Source: Planctomyces sp.
GTDB taxonomy: Bacteria > Planctomycetota > Planctomycetia > Planctomycetales > Planctomycetaceae
Length of the DNA: 46,149 nt
Assembly: GCA_016795105.1 (NCBI GenBank)
Contig: JAEUIH010000059.1
Coordinates: 1-46,149 of the forward strand
Direction of reading: 5' to 3'
Shown here: in pieces, positions 45,764 through 46,149 of the stretch
How positions within the stretch are numbered: the stretch's first letter is position 1
How the letters are laid out: every line of letters starts with the position of its first letter
The notes under the pieces: generated by a model
What the model saw: the letters and a program-made list of their open reading frames with translations, nothing else
Told to the model about the DNA's origin: nothing
Database searches by the model: none
Made by a program: the position numbers and the translations under genes

Positions 45764-46021
45764 ATGCCTCGAGCTCGCGTCGCCATTGAATGCCTGCCAA
45801 ATCTCGGCTCCAAAAGCGCTGCATGGCTCCGACAATGCGGAATCGAGACAGTCAATGACCTGCAACGAATCGGTCCAGTCAACGCATGGCTGGCTGTGAA
45901 AGAATCTCAGCCTCGAGCTAGTCTGAATCTGCTCTGGGCTTTGGCGGCCGGGCTTCAGAATCGCGACTGGAGGGATCTCTCCGAAGCGGAAAAGAGTCAG
46001 CTTAAGGCTGAATTGCCATAG
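45764..46021 (+). CDS. Stand-alone TfoX C-terminal domain protein
   Basis: An 85-residue protein resembling only the C-terminal, helix-hairpin-helix-like domain of TfoX/Sxy: CLPNLGSKSAAWLRQCGI, ETVNDLQRIGPVNAW, ASLNLLWALAAGLQNRDW, LSEAEKSQLKAEL. The TfoX N-terminal domain is absent. Full-length TfoX regulates competence in gammaproteobacteria, but the lone C-terminal domain occurs widely and its role is not established. It is 30 bases downstream of the SDR gene and probably cotranscribed. The stop codon TAG is the first part of the 60-bp repeat array that follows. Confidence 0.82.
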   Translation: MPRARVAIECLPNLGSKSAAWLRQCGIETVNDLQRIGPVNAWLAVKESQPRASLNLLWALAAGLQNRDWRDLSEAEKSQLKAELP

Positions 46022-46149
46022 CAGGCACATTCCATGTGCCGTCCGCTTGAACCCCTGGGACGCGAGGCGGAAGGCATGTAGCAGGCACATTCCATGTGCC
46101 GTCCGCTTGAACCCTGGGACGCGAGGCGGAAGGCATGTAGCAGGCACAT
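46019..46149 (+). repeat. 60-bp tandem repeat array with GTGCC hairpins, running off the window
   Basis: Unit 1 (46019-46078) and unit 2 (46079-46137) are identical except for one C missing in the second; a third begins at 46138 and is cut by the window edge. Each opens TAGCAGGCACATTCCATG, containing a perfect 7-bp stem GGCACAT/ATGTGCC with a TCC loop. In units 2 and 3 the preceding base is G, giving the GTAG foot seen in arrays A and B. The first TAG is the stop codon of the upstream gene. Confidence 0.95.

Noticed and set aside
46019-46149. CRISPR array
   Set aside because: The units are identical over their whole length without variable spacers, and no cas genes are present.

Overview
The window looks like a chromosomal segment of a planctomycete, probably of the Planctomycetaceae type. 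The evidence is two DUF1549/DUF1553 proteins with a CTQCH motif beside a Tat-exported DUF1501 protein, an ECF sigma factor of the Rhodopirellula/Verrucomicrobium type, a FecR-like N-terminus on a membrane protein, many small secreted proteins, and dense families of short hairpin repeats placed just after stop codons. No transposase, integrase, phage gene or CRISPR array was seen.

Layout. 1-523 has no convincing gene; it holds a strong leftward promoter followed by a boxA-like site, so an rRNA operon may lie just outside the left edge. 524-9887 is a leftward block: DUF1549/DUF1553 and DUF1501 proteins, a terminator-like hairpin, an ECF sigma factor translationally coupled to a membrane FecR/DUF1549/DUF1553 fusion, proC, and an HD-GYP-like/PAS/GGDEF signalling protein. 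10205-15674 holds a beta-CASP nuclease, a low-molecular-weight phosphatase-like protein, a CAT-anticodon tRNA, a zinc-ribbon protein, a repeat-rich gap with a (GAGCAC)16 array, and a lipoprotein hydrolase. 16037-16879 is a STAS/anti-sigma kinase pair. 17138-30702 is an energy block: pyruvate dehydrogenase E1, E2 and E3, then the complete Na+-translocating NADH:quinone oxidoreductase (nqrABCDEF), then, just behind a textbook terminator, a gene that fuses the flavin transferase ApbE to the Nqr maturation factor NqrM. 30792-34778 is a leftward sugar ABC transporter whose permease carries an unusual soluble insertion. 34970-46021 is a mixed region: a membrane-anchored SNase, a DUF550 nucleotide pyrophosphohydrolase, a divergent bL28, a small c-type cytochrome, an EF-hand protein, a Uma2-family protein, a lactonase, an RsmC-like methyltransferase, an ankyrin protein, an SDR oxidoreductase and a stand-alone TfoX C-terminal domain.

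How it fits together. Pyruvate dehydrogenase makes NADH; Nqr oxidises it and exports Na+; the ApbE-NqrM fusion should install FMN and the membrane iron centre of Nqr. The sigma/FecR-DUF1549 pair reads as a surface-signalling switch whose sensor belongs to the same family as the secreted DUF1549 protein next door.

Most interesting points: the ApbE-NqrM fusion and its placement 19 bases behind a terminator; the sigma factor coupled to a DUF1549/DUF1553 anti-sigma-like sensor; REP-like hairpins that begin with GTAG, sit in facing pairs, form a 129-bp inverted duplication, and supply or abut the stop codons of several genes; and the ABC permease with an inserted domain. Starts were chosen from Shine-Dalgarno sites; several differ from the longest reading frame. 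All family calls are from reading the sequence and were not confirmed by database search.
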